Positions 1 through 5,027 of a stretch of 5,176 nt of DNA are shown piece after piece. Position numbers and translations under genes: made by a program. The stretch comes from an uncultured Treponema sp. GTDB taxonomy: Bacteria > Spirochaetota > Spirochaetia > Treponematales > Treponemataceae. The notes under the pieces are model-generated. The model saw nothing but the letters and a program-made list of their open reading frames with translations. It did no database searches and had not been told where the DNA came from. The DNA is taken from the NCBI GenBank assembly GCA_938045195.1, contig CALINC010000113.1:1-5176 (forward strand), in the 5' to 3' direction. Position 1 is the first letter of the stretch. Each line of letters starts with the position of its first letter.

Positions 1-1
1 A

Positions 2-25
2 GAACTAAAGCCGCAAGGCTTTTGA
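2..25 (+). CDS. Possible C-terminal tail of an upstream gene (LemA-like?), partial
   Basis: The second frame is open from the window edge to a TGA at 23-25 and reads ELKPQGF. Nothing in seven residues identifies a family. The LemA guess comes only from context: lemA often sits directly upstream of a TPM-domain gene, and LemA proteins often end in a short polar stretch followed by a terminal Phe. The next gene starts 33 nt downstream, consistent with one transcript. Frame 1 also stays open to 63, so this tail may not be real. Low confidence. Confidence 0.25.
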   Translation, partial: ELKPQGF

Positions 26-34
26 TAATTTTTT
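7..34 (+). terminator. Weak hairpin with T-rich tail
   Basis: AAAGCC (7-12) and GGCTTT (17-22) form a 6-bp stem closed by a GCAA tetraloop. It is followed by TTTTGATAATTTTTT, which includes the 3' arm's own T's. It could be an intrinsic or partial terminator of the upstream gene. The stem is short, the T-tract is interrupted, and it would overlap the last codons of the possible upstream frame. If it works, it may only reduce read-through into the TPM gene, for which I see no convincing separate promoter. Confidence 0.3.
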
Positions 35-58
35 CAAAAAGTTTTTATGGGAGTATAT

Positions 59-796
59 ATGTATAAGAAAAAAATACTTATTTTAGGTTTCTTATTCTTG
101 AGTGTATTTTTAAACAGCTTTAAAAACAATTTTCTTTTTTCTCTTGAGATTCCGGCATTACAAGATCCCGTAAATGATGTTGCAGGAATTTTATCGGCAC
201 AGGAAAAAGCCGAAATAGAATCATTTCTTTTAAATAATGAAAAAATCAGTCAATTGCAAATTGCAGTTTTAATTATTAAATCGCTTGAAAATGAAGTACT
301 TGAAGATTATTCCATAAAAGTTGCAGAATCGTGGAAGCTCGGTTCTAAAGAAAAAGATTCGGGAGCCTTGCTTTTAATTTCAATCGATGATAAAAAGTTG
401 CGCATTGAAGTAGGTTACGGTCTTGAAGAGAATTTAACCGATGCCGTATGTTCGAGAATTATCAAAAATGTAATAGCTCCTGAATTTAAAAAAAGTGATT
501 ATGGAAGCGGGATTCTTCAGGGCGTAAAAGCCATGACAGGATATGCACTTCAAGATGAAACCTTAATGGAGCAATTTAAAGATAATGATGATGACTCTTT
601 TTTTGGCATAATAATATTTGCGATAGTGGTGGGCTTTATATTGCTGACGGCTTTAAGATTTAAATCCCGTTTCGGCTCTTCATACAGAGGCTATTCTTCG
701 AGTTCATTCAGAAGTTCTTCGGGCGGCAGTTTTGGAGGGGGCTATTCAGGACGCGGCGGCAGTTTCGGAGGCGGAGGGGCTTCGGGAAGTTGGTAA
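59..796 (+). CDS. TPM-domain (YgcG/Psb32-like) membrane-anchored protein
   Basis: The product is 245 residues. A hydrophobic N-terminal signal or anchor covers about residues 5-29. A TPM domain follows (about 32-165), opening with the family pattern IPALQDPVND..ILS and containing the LLISIDDKKLRIEVGYGLEE core. A second membrane helix lies at about 181-200. The tail (about 204-245) is Gly/Ser/Arg-rich and ends GGGGASGSW, typical of YgcG-type proteins. The layout suggests an extracytoplasmic TPM domain held by the later helix with a flexible tail inside. TPM domains have been linked to phosphatase activity and to membrane-protein maintenance, but the role here is unknown. I chose the ATG at 59 because GGGAG at 49-53 lies 5 nt upstream; the in-frame ATG at 47 has no ribosome site and overlaps that motif. 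The LytTR regulator follows after 17 nt, suggesting co-transcription. The family is clear; the function is not. Confidence 0.88.
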   Translation: MYKKKILILGFLFLSVFLNSFKNNFLFSLEIPALQDPVNDVAGILSAQEKAEIESFLLNNEKISQLQIAVLIIKSLENEVLEDYSIKVAESWKLGSKEKDSGALLLISIDDKKLRIEVGYGLEENLTDAVCSRIIKNVIAPEFKKSDYGSGILQGVKAMTGYALQDETLMEQFKDNDDDSFFGIIIFAIVVGFILLTALRFKSRFGSSYRGYSSSSFRSSSGGSFGGGYSGRGGSFGGGGASGSW

Positions 797-813
797 CCGG
801 TTAAGAGGAAATT

Positions 814-1530
814 ATGCTTTATGCGGCAGTCATAGAAGATAATAAAATTCAATCTCGGCTGATAAGCGGCTATGTAAATGAATGGGCAAAAAATTCGGGT
901 GTCCGTATTAAAATCGGACTATTCCCGTCCGCCGAAAATTTTTGGTTTGAATTTGAAGTTCATCCTGAAGTAAATATTATCCTTTTAGATATTCAAATGG
1001 AAAAAATAAACGGAATAGAACTTGCAAAAAAGATTAGACAAAAAGGCGGAGGTCAAATTATTATTTTTATTACCGGTATTCCCGATTATATGCAGGAAGG
1101 ATATGATGTTGAGGCTTTCCATTATCTTTTAAAACCGATAAAAAAAGAAAAACTTTTTGAATGTTTAGACCGTGCTTTAAAGCGGCAAAATATATCCAAC
1201 GGCTTTATTGTTGTTTTATGCAATAAAGATAAGTTTAAAATATTTCAGGATGAAATTATTTTTGCAGAATCTGTTGGACACAATTTAAAGATAAAAACTT
1301 TAAAAAGCGAATTTAGTACCAGAATGCTTTTATCCGAAAGTGAAAATATACTGAATAAAGATTTTTTTGTAAAAACACACAGGGCTTTTCTTGTAAATAT
1401 AAAACACATAAAACAAGTGCGTAAAAAAACTCTTCTTATGGCTGACGGTTCAGAAATTCCCATAAGCCGAAGAGAATATAAAAATGTGAATAACCGCTTT
1501 ATTCAATACTACACACGAGGAACACAATAA
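814..1530 (+). CDS. LytTR-family response regulator (AtcR/AgrA-like)
   Basis: This 238-residue protein is a cytoplasmic phosphorylation-controlled transcription regulator. The receiver domain (about 3-124) shows the acidic pair E8-D9, phospho-acceptor D59 in ILLDIQM, switch T87 and conserved K107 in LLKP. The LytTR DNA-binding domain (about 133-235) shows FVKTHRAFLVNIKHI and DGSEIPISRREYKNV, both diagnostic for the family. LytTR proteins usually bind paired 9-bp repeats and bend promoter DNA. The start is supported by AAGAGGA at 803-809, 5 nt from the ATG. Its stop overlaps the ATG of the following GHKL kinase (TAATG), so kinase and regulator are almost certainly partners with coupled translation. 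From memory, T. denticola has a similar pair, AtcS/AtcR; I cannot confirm orthology, so I give no symbol. Confidence 0.93.
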   Translation: MLYAAVIEDNKIQSRLISGYVNEWAKNSGVRIKIGLFPSAENFWFEFEVHPEVNIILLDIQMEKINGIELAKKIRQKGGGQIIIFITGIPDYMQEGYDVEAFHYLLKPIKKEKLFECLDRALKRQNISNGFIVVLCNKDKFKIFQDEIIFAESVGHNLKIKTLKSEFSTRMLLSESENILNKDFFVKTHRAFLVNIKHIKQVRKKTLLMADGSEIPISRREYKNVNNRFIQYYTRGTQ

Positions 1531-2249
1531 TGATATTTTGTGCAGCGGCACTCATTTTAATTTTAGTCATCACAGAATATTTTTTTCTTAAAAAAACTTT
1601 TAATAAAAAAATTACCGATTTTCAAAACGGTTTAATGAATACCTATTATGAAGATGTGAATTCCGTTTACAAAAAAATGCGCGGCTGGAGACATGATTAC
1701 CATAATCATATTCAAGTTATGAAAGCCTATTTGGAATTTAAGAATTATACAGGATTGCATTCTTATTTGGATAATTTAAGCGAAGATCTTATTAAACTTG
1801 ATTCTGTAATTAGAACAGGAAATATGATGTGCGATGCTATCTTAAACACAAAAATTTCTATTGCACTTTTACACGAAATTAAACTGAATGTAAAAGCTGC
1901 CGTGCCTAAAAATATTCAGCTCAGCGATTTGGAATTATGTGTCATTATCGGTAACCTTTTTGATAATGCAATAGAAGGCTGTCTTACTTTATCCGCCCCT
2001 GAATTACGGTTTATCAGAATATATATCCGCTCCTTAAACGAAAACCTGTATATTGCATTTACGAATTCATGTTTGGGTAGACGCATAAAAAATCATGGCA
2101 AATTTTTTACCACAAAGCAGGGTAAGGACCATGGCTTTGGGCTAAATAGAATAGACATAATTGTAAAAAAATATGCAGCTTTTATTAACCGTCAAAGTGA
2201 AGACGGCGTTTTTGCGGTTGAAATAATGTTTCCGCTAAAATCATCATAA
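1530..2249 (+). CDS. GHKL sensor histidine kinase with one membrane helix
   Basis: This 239-residue kinase probably phosphorylates the LytTR regulator encoded just upstream. One N-terminal membrane helix (about 2-20) is followed by a short linker. The dimerisation/H-box region contains WRHDYHNHIQ with predicted phospho-acceptor H55. The GHKL ATPase domain (about 130-236) has the N-box GNLFDNAIEG (N142, N146) and a glycine-rich ATP lid, FFTTKQGKDHGFGLNR (192-207). The H-box and missing D-type catalytic features match the AgrC/VirS class. Relatives of that class usually carry a five- to seven-helix sensor and exceed 400 residues; here almost none of it is present, yet the kinase core looks complete. 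The ATG overlaps the regulator's stop by 1 nt, and GAGG at 1517-1520 (9 nt away) serves as its ribosome site. It may sense through its single helix, cytoplasmically, or via a partner such as the TPM protein. It resembles T. denticola AtcS by recall only. Confidence 0.9.
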   Translation: MIFCAAALILILVITEYFFLKKTFNKKITDFQNGLMNTYYEDVNSVYKKMRGWRHDYHNHIQVMKAYLEFKNYTGLHSYLDNLSEDLIKLDSVIRTGNMMCDAILNTKISIALLHEIKLNVKAAVPKNIQLSDLELCVIIGNLFDNAIEGCLTLSAPELRFIRIYIRSLNENLYIAFTNSCLGRRIKNHGKFFTTKQGKDHGFGLNRIDIIVKKYAAFINRQSEDGVFAVEIMFPLKSS

Positions 2250-2323
2250 GGCATGCCTATCTTAATAATTTTTTTATACAAGAATTAATTTGTATATGTG
2301 GGCATCTGTAAACATTTTAATTT
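2250..2323. terminator. Convergent intergenic region with nested dyads, possible bidirectional terminator
   Basis: These 74 bp separate the ends of two converging units. The 10-bp palindrome AGGCATGCCT (2249-2258) overlaps the kinase stop. TATACAA (2275-2281) pairs with TTGTATA (2290-2296) around an 8-nt loop. ATGCCT (2253-2258) can also pair with GGGCAT (2300-2305), one pair being G-T, enclosing the inner hairpin. A T7 run (2269-2275) lies between the palindrome and the hairpin. None of these gives the classic GC stem followed at once by T's on either strand, so the terminator call rests mostly on position. Confidence 0.3.
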
Positions 2324-2941
2324 TTAACAATGCTTTTTTAAATTTTTGTAACTAATACATTTGTTTTTTATAATGCCGCAAATCCCCGGAAAAATAAAAA
2401 AAGTAAAACATGAAATACAAACATATAATATATTTTTAAGAAAAACTTTGAACGTAAAAAACGGAAATAAAATGAAAAGTTGAAAAGATACTTTTATATT
2501 ACAGAAAAACTTTTTTTCGGAATTTTGCAATTCTGTAAAAAACCAAAATAAAGAAAACCTGCAAAAGAAAAATATAAACAAAACAATTCCCGCAAAAACA
2601 TTTCCCGTTATATTTTCTTTTTGCAAAAAAAAACGCAAAGCCTGCAAAAGCGGAATAAAAATACTTAATTTTAAAGCTGAAATAGCGATGCCTTGAACAT
2701 TTTTTTTTTCTTTTTTATTTTGTGCGGAATAGTTCGATGTATAAAAAATGCCGCAAGCTGTAAGTTCAAATAATTGAAATACTATAAAACAAGTTATTTT
2801 AAATACGATTGCGGCATAATTATTTTTAGGTAAAAAGCGGACAATAAAAAATAAAATTGCACATATAAAAATAAAACATAGATTGAGCAAAATACATTGC
2901 AGTAAATCTTTTTTATTTTGCCGTTTTAAGTTTTCTGTCAT
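2324..2941 (-). CDS. Unrecognised multi-pass membrane protein downstream of ddl
   Basis: I do not recognise this protein of about 205 residues. It is rich in Phe, Ile, Leu, Lys and Cys. Likely membrane segments are about 13-36, 42-67, 84-106, 114-136, 150-168 and 170-191, making five or six helices. The N-terminus, the loop around residues 75-81 and the C-terminus are basic, so probably cytoplasmic. The coding strand has an A10 run at codons 78-81 and a T9 run at codons 103-106. The frame is intact and follows ddl on the same strand, overlapping its last 29 nt if the ATG at 2941 is used, or 44 nt from the in-frame TTG at 2956. Neither start has a clear Shine-Dalgarno, so translation probably depends on ribosomes ending ddl. 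Very AT-rich DNA gives long hydrophobic frames easily, so this could be a lineage-specific or decaying gene. No catalytic motif is visible. Confidence 0.6.
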   Translation of the reverse strand: MTENLKRQNKKDLLQCILLNLCFIFICAILFFIVRFLPKNNYAAIVFKITCFIVFQLFELTACGIFYTSNYSAQNKKEKKNVQGIAISALKLSIFIPLLQALRFFLQKENITGNVFAGIVLFIFFFCRFSLFWFFTELQNSEKKFFCNIKVSFQLFILFPFFTFKVFLKNILYVCISCFTFFIFPGICGIIKNKCISYKNLKKHC

Positions 2942-4013
2942 TTTTAAAACGTTCAATTGCCAAATCGATTAAATACATTATTAATTTTTCGTAAGGAAGC
3001 CCCGACGCTGCACACATTTTTGGAAACATTGAAATTGAAGTAAAGCCCGGAATTGTATTTACTTCGTTTAAATAAATTTTGTTATTCCGTTTGTCTATAA
3101 AAAAATCAACACGGGAAAGTCCCGATAAGTCCAAAGTCTGATATGCTTTTATTGCAATTTCGCGGATAGTTTTACGGGTAACTTCGTCCAAATCGGCAGG
3201 GATTTTTAATTCTGCTCCGTTTGGGTCGGTATACTTTGCGTCATAGTCGTAAAATTTGTGAGAGGGAATAATCTCACCCGGAATGTATGCAGTAATTTCG
3301 TCATTGCCCGTAACGGAGCATTCAACTTCACGCGCTTGAATGCAAGCCTCAATTAAAATTTTATTATCCCATAAGAAAGCTTCTTCAGCTTGTGCGGTAA
3401 GTTCTTCCCGCTTTTGCACTCGTCCGGCTCCTACGGAACTTCCTGCCCTGCATGGTTTTACAAAAAGAGGATAATCCAAGTCTTTTTCGGCTTTTGCTAA
3501 AAGTGTTTTTCGTAATTCGGGATTATCCCATTCCCATTTTTTTATTGCAATATAAGGAACAATTGGAAGTCCTGCATAATCCCAAATCATTTTTGTTTTC
3601 TCTTTATCCATACCAATACCGGTAGACATAACATCTCCGCCGACGTATGGAATGTCTGCCATTTCAAATAAACCTTGAATTGTTCCGTCTTCGCCGAAAC
3701 GTCCGTGTAAAACGGCAAAAGCAGCATCGGTTTGTAAAAAAGTATCGCCGCTTTTAATTCCTTTTTTTGTTCCGCCTCCCGGAATTATAACAACCCGATT
3801 TGCTTCATCTTTTTTTATTTTTAATATAGCTTTGGGATTTTTTAAAATGCGTTCACGCTCTTTATCGCTATGTAAAAACCACTCGCCTTTTTTTGTAATT
3901 CCTATCAAATGAAGATTGTGTTTTTTATCGATTGTTCTAACTATAGAACTTGCAGAGACAAGAGAAACTTCATGTTCGCTCGATTTTCCGCCGTAAATAA
4001 TTGCTATGTTCAT
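2913..4013 (-). CDS. ddl: D-alanine--D-alanine ligase
   Basis: This 366-residue cytoplasmic ATP-grasp ligase joins two D-alanines for the peptidoglycan stem peptide. The N-terminal signature YGGKSSEHEVSL (7-18) includes E15. HGRFGEDGTIQGL (103-115) is the second family signature. The ATP-binding segment has K186 and the loop CRAGSSVGAG (188-197). FYDYDAKY (254-261) is the omega loop, and its AKY tyrosine favours D-Ala-D-Ala over D-Ala-D-Lac. The metal and substrate cluster appears as LSRVDFF (R301, D303) and NEVNTIPGFTSIS (E317, N319). The length is normal for the family. The ATG at 4013 is chosen because AAAGAGGT lies 5 nt upstream and the family begins at this Met; the longer frame from 4097 would add 28 residues covering the promoter. 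A strong promoter sits directly upstream, and an overlapping membrane-protein gene follows. Confidence 0.97.
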   Translation of the reverse strand: MNIAIIYGGKSSEHEVSLVSASSIVRTIDKKHNLHLIGITKKGEWFLHSDKERERILKNPKAILKIKKDEANRVVIIPGGGTKKGIKSGDTFLQTDAAFAVLHGRFGEDGTIQGLFEMADIPYVGGDVMSTGIGMDKEKTKMIWDYAGLPIVPYIAIKKWEWDNPELRKTLLAKAEKDLDYPLFVKPCRAGSSVGAGRVQKREELTAQAEEAFLWDNKILIEACIQAREVECSVTGNDEITAYIPGEIIPSHKFYDYDAKYTDPNGAELKIPADLDEVTRKTIREIAIKAYQTLDLSGLSRVDFFIDKRNNKIYLNEVNTIPGFTSISMFPKMCAASGLPYEKLIMYLIDLAIERFKNDRKLKTAK

Positions 4014-4017
4014 AAGC

Positions 4018-4025
4018 ACCTCTTT
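4018..4025 (-). promoter_or_regulatory. Ribosome binding site that fixes the ddl start
   Basis: On the minus strand AAAGAGGT ends 4 nt before the ATG at 4013-4011, with AGAGG spaced 5 nt. It rules out the longer upstream frame. It lies at, or within a nucleotide of, the predicted transcript 5' end. Confidence 0.8.
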
Positions 4026-4032
4026 AAGAAGC

Positions 4033-4061
4033 ATTATAAACAAATTAGGCTTTTCTGTAAA
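4033..4061 (-). promoter_or_regulatory. Predicted sigma-70-type promoter of ddl
   Basis: On the minus strand TTTACA (4061-4056; five of six consensus bases) is separated by exactly 17 nt from a perfect TATAAT (4038-4033). Transcription should start near 4026, giving a leader of about 13 nt. It points away from the divergent rbr promoter and probably also drives the overlapping downstream membrane-protein gene. Confidence 0.75.
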
Positions 4062-4115
4062 TAATACGTAATAGACTATACAACGGTAAAAATCCATAAT
4101 TTAGGCTTTTGTAAA
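4045..4115. repeat. Imperfect direct repeat upstream of ddl
   Basis: TTAGGCTTTT occurs exactly at 4045-4054 and again at 4101-4110. Each copy is followed by GTAAA, in the first copy after two extra bases (CT). On the ddl strand both read TTTACA, then 0 or 2 bases, then AAAGCCTAA, 54-56 bp apart. The proximal copy contains the ddl -35 box; the distal copy has no -10 box at a usable distance. It may be a duplicated regulator site or a chance repeat in AT-rich DNA. Confidence 0.45.
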
Positions 4116-4152
4116 ATTGTTTTTGCAATTTAACTTGAGGAAATGCGTCCCC

Positions 4153-4181
4153 TTTTCTTATTTTTAAATATTTGCTATACT
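4153..4181 (+). promoter_or_regulatory. Predicted extended -10 promoter of rbr
   Basis: TGCTATACT (4173-4181) is an extended -10 element whose hexamer TATACT differs from consensus at one base. A weak -35, TTTTCT, lies 17 nt upstream (4153-4158), as is common when the TGn extension is present. Transcription should start near 4188, giving a leader of about 58 nt. TATTAT at 4182-4187 is an overlapping alternative -10. Confidence 0.55.
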
Positions 4182-4192
4182 TATTATGCCTA

Positions 4193-4221
4193 TTCCGTAA
4201 AATGAGCAAGATTTTGCGGAA
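4193..4221 (+). promoter_or_regulatory. Stem-loop in the rbr 5' leader
   Basis: The arms 4193-4203 (TTCCGTAAAAT) and 4211-4221 (ATTTTGCGGAA) form an 11-bp stem with one G-T pair and a 7-nt loop, GAGCAAG. The stem begins about 5 nt after the predicted transcription start and ends 12 nt before the GGAG ribosome site. A short T5 stretch (4226-4230) follows. It could stabilise the mRNA, act as a partial attenuator, or be a DNA operator. The structure is seen directly; the role is inferred. Confidence 0.6.
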
Positions 4222-4245
4222 AATATTTTTATTGGAGAATTGAGT

Positions 4246-4821
4246 ATGAATTCACTTAAAGGGACAAAGACCGAGCAGAATATTCTGTCGGCATTTATCG
4301 GGGAGTCGCAAGCGCGTAACAAGTATACGTTCTGGGCAAGCAGGGCAAAAGATGAGGGCTTTGTAAAAATTGCGCAAATTTTTACGGAAACTGCCGAACA
4401 AGAAAAAGAACATGCTAAACGTCTTTTTAAATTTTTGGAAGGCGGAGAAGTTAGCGTTTCGGCAACTGCTCCGGCAGGTATAATCGGTACCACTTTGGAA
4501 AACTTAAAACAGGCTGCTGCCGGTGAAAATCACGAATGGATGCAGATGTATCCCGAATTTGCAAAAACCGCCAGAGAAGAGGGCTTCCCTTTAATTGCTG
4601 CGGTTATGGAGAATATTGCAGTTGCAGAAAAATACCATGCAAAACGTTATGAGGCATTTATTAAACGGCTAGAAGAAAACAGCATGTGGGTCCAAGATAC
4701 TCCTACAACTTGGAGATGTTTAAATTGCGGCTTTATTATCGTAAGTAAAGCTGCTCCCGAAAAATGCCCCGCATGCGATCATCCGAAAGCTTACTTTGAA
4801 AGACTTGAAGAAAACCTGTAA
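4246..4821 (+). CDS. rbr: Rubrerythrin (peroxide-scavenging diiron protein)
   Basis: This 191-residue cytoplasmic protein reduces hydrogen peroxide to water with electrons from rubredoxin or NADH-linked donors and protects anaerobes from oxidative stress. The N-terminal four-helix ferritin-like domain (about 1-145) carries the diiron ligand set: E20 in FIGESQARN, E53 and H56 in EQEKEH, E94 and E97 in GENHEW, and E128 with H131 in VAEKYH. The C-terminal rubredoxin-like domain (about 155-191) has C158-x2-C161 and C174-x2-C177 for one iron. Length and spacing match classical rubrerythrin. I use the ATG at 4246 because GGAG (4234-4237) lies 8 nt upstream and the family begins with a short MxSLKGTKTE; the in-frame TTG at 4240 is only 2 nt from that site. 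It is monocistronic, divergent from ddl and convergent with a chemotaxis receptor gene, and the leader carries a stem-loop. Confidence 0.97.
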   Translation: MNSLKGTKTEQNILSAFIGESQARNKYTFWASRAKDEGFVKIAQIFTETAEQEKEHAKRLFKFLEGGEVSVSATAPAGIIGTTLENLKQAAAGENHEWMQMYPEFAKTAREEGFPLIAAVMENIAVAEKYHAKRYEAFIKRLEENSMWVQDTPTTWRCLNCGFIIVSKAAPEKCPACDHPKAYFERLEENL

Positions 4822-4837
4822 ATTTTAAGCGGTTAAT

Positions 4838-5013
4838 ATAGGACATCCTGATTCTTTGTTTATACTGTAGGAAACCTCTAAAAACCTCAGTTTTTAGAGG
4901 TTTGCCTTAGCTTTAACTTGCGATGTCTTTAGTAAGCCATTGATATATAAGGACTTATGAAAAACGCATCTTAATTAAAGAAATAACATACGGGTGCGAT
5001 GTCCTATTTTTTT
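4838..5013. repeat. Inverted-repeat-bounded structured intergenic element
   Basis: ATAGGACATC (4838-4847) is perfectly inverted as GATGTCCTAT (4998-5007), which runs straight into a T7 tract (5007-5013). Inside lie a strong hairpin (4872-4903), a weaker one at 4933-4957 (TAAGCC with GGACTTA, one bulge) and a weak CGCATCT/GGGTGCG stem (4965-4971/4992-4998). TGCGATGTC is repeated directly at 4919-4927 and 4995-5003. No coding frame stands out in this 206-bp gap. Read as RNA on the plus strand it is a multibranch structure with a terminal stem and U-tract. Read as DNA it is a roughly 170-bp MITE-like unit, with TA flanking GGACATC/GATGTCC on both sides. Which is right cannot be told from one copy. 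Confidence 0.5.
4872..4903. terminator. Strong hairpin, probable bidirectional terminator between rbr and the MCP gene
   Basis: AAACCTCTAAAAA (4872-4884) pairs perfectly with TTTTTAGAGGTTT (4891-4903), giving 13 bp plus a closing C-G and a CTCA loop. It begins 50 nt after the rbr stop. Because the arms end in AAA/TTT, a short T run closes the hairpin on either strand, but no longer T-tract follows. The symmetry fits two convergent genes. Confidence 0.55.
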
Positions 5014-5027
5014 AATCTCTTTACATG

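Noticed and set aside
22..50. TTGATA as a -35 box for the TPM operon
   Set aside because: No acceptable -10 lies 16-18 nt downstream (TTTATG or TTATGG), so I did not call a promoter.
47..58. Four extra residues at the start of the TPM protein
   Set aside because: That ATG overlaps the GGGAG ribosome site serving the ATG at 59 and has no site of its own.
1245..1463. 72-codon minus-strand open frame inside the LytTR regulator
   Set aside because: It lies wholly opposite the conserved LytTR domain, resembles no family I know and has no ribosome site; it is a shadow frame.
4014..4097. 28-residue N-terminal extension of Ddl
   Set aside because: It would lie across the predicted promoter and ribosome site, and Ddl proteins begin at the MNIAIIYGGKSSEHE region.
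4114..4131. AAATTG/CAATTT hairpin between ddl and rbr
   Set aside because: A 6-bp stem with one G-C pair is expected by chance in DNA this AT-rich, and it has no T-tract or link to a start.
4240..4245. TTG start two codons before the rbr ATG
   Set aside because: It is only 2 nt from GGAG, too close for initiation, and a canonical ATG follows.
4164..4493. 109-codon minus-strand open frame across the rbr promoter and 5' half
   Set aside because: It is antisense to conserved ferritin-like codons and its composition follows the complement of rbr.
4838..5007. CRISPR array or integrase attachment site in the rbr-MCP gap
   Set aside because: The repeats are few, unevenly spaced and mostly inverted; no tRNA, integrase or cas gene is present.
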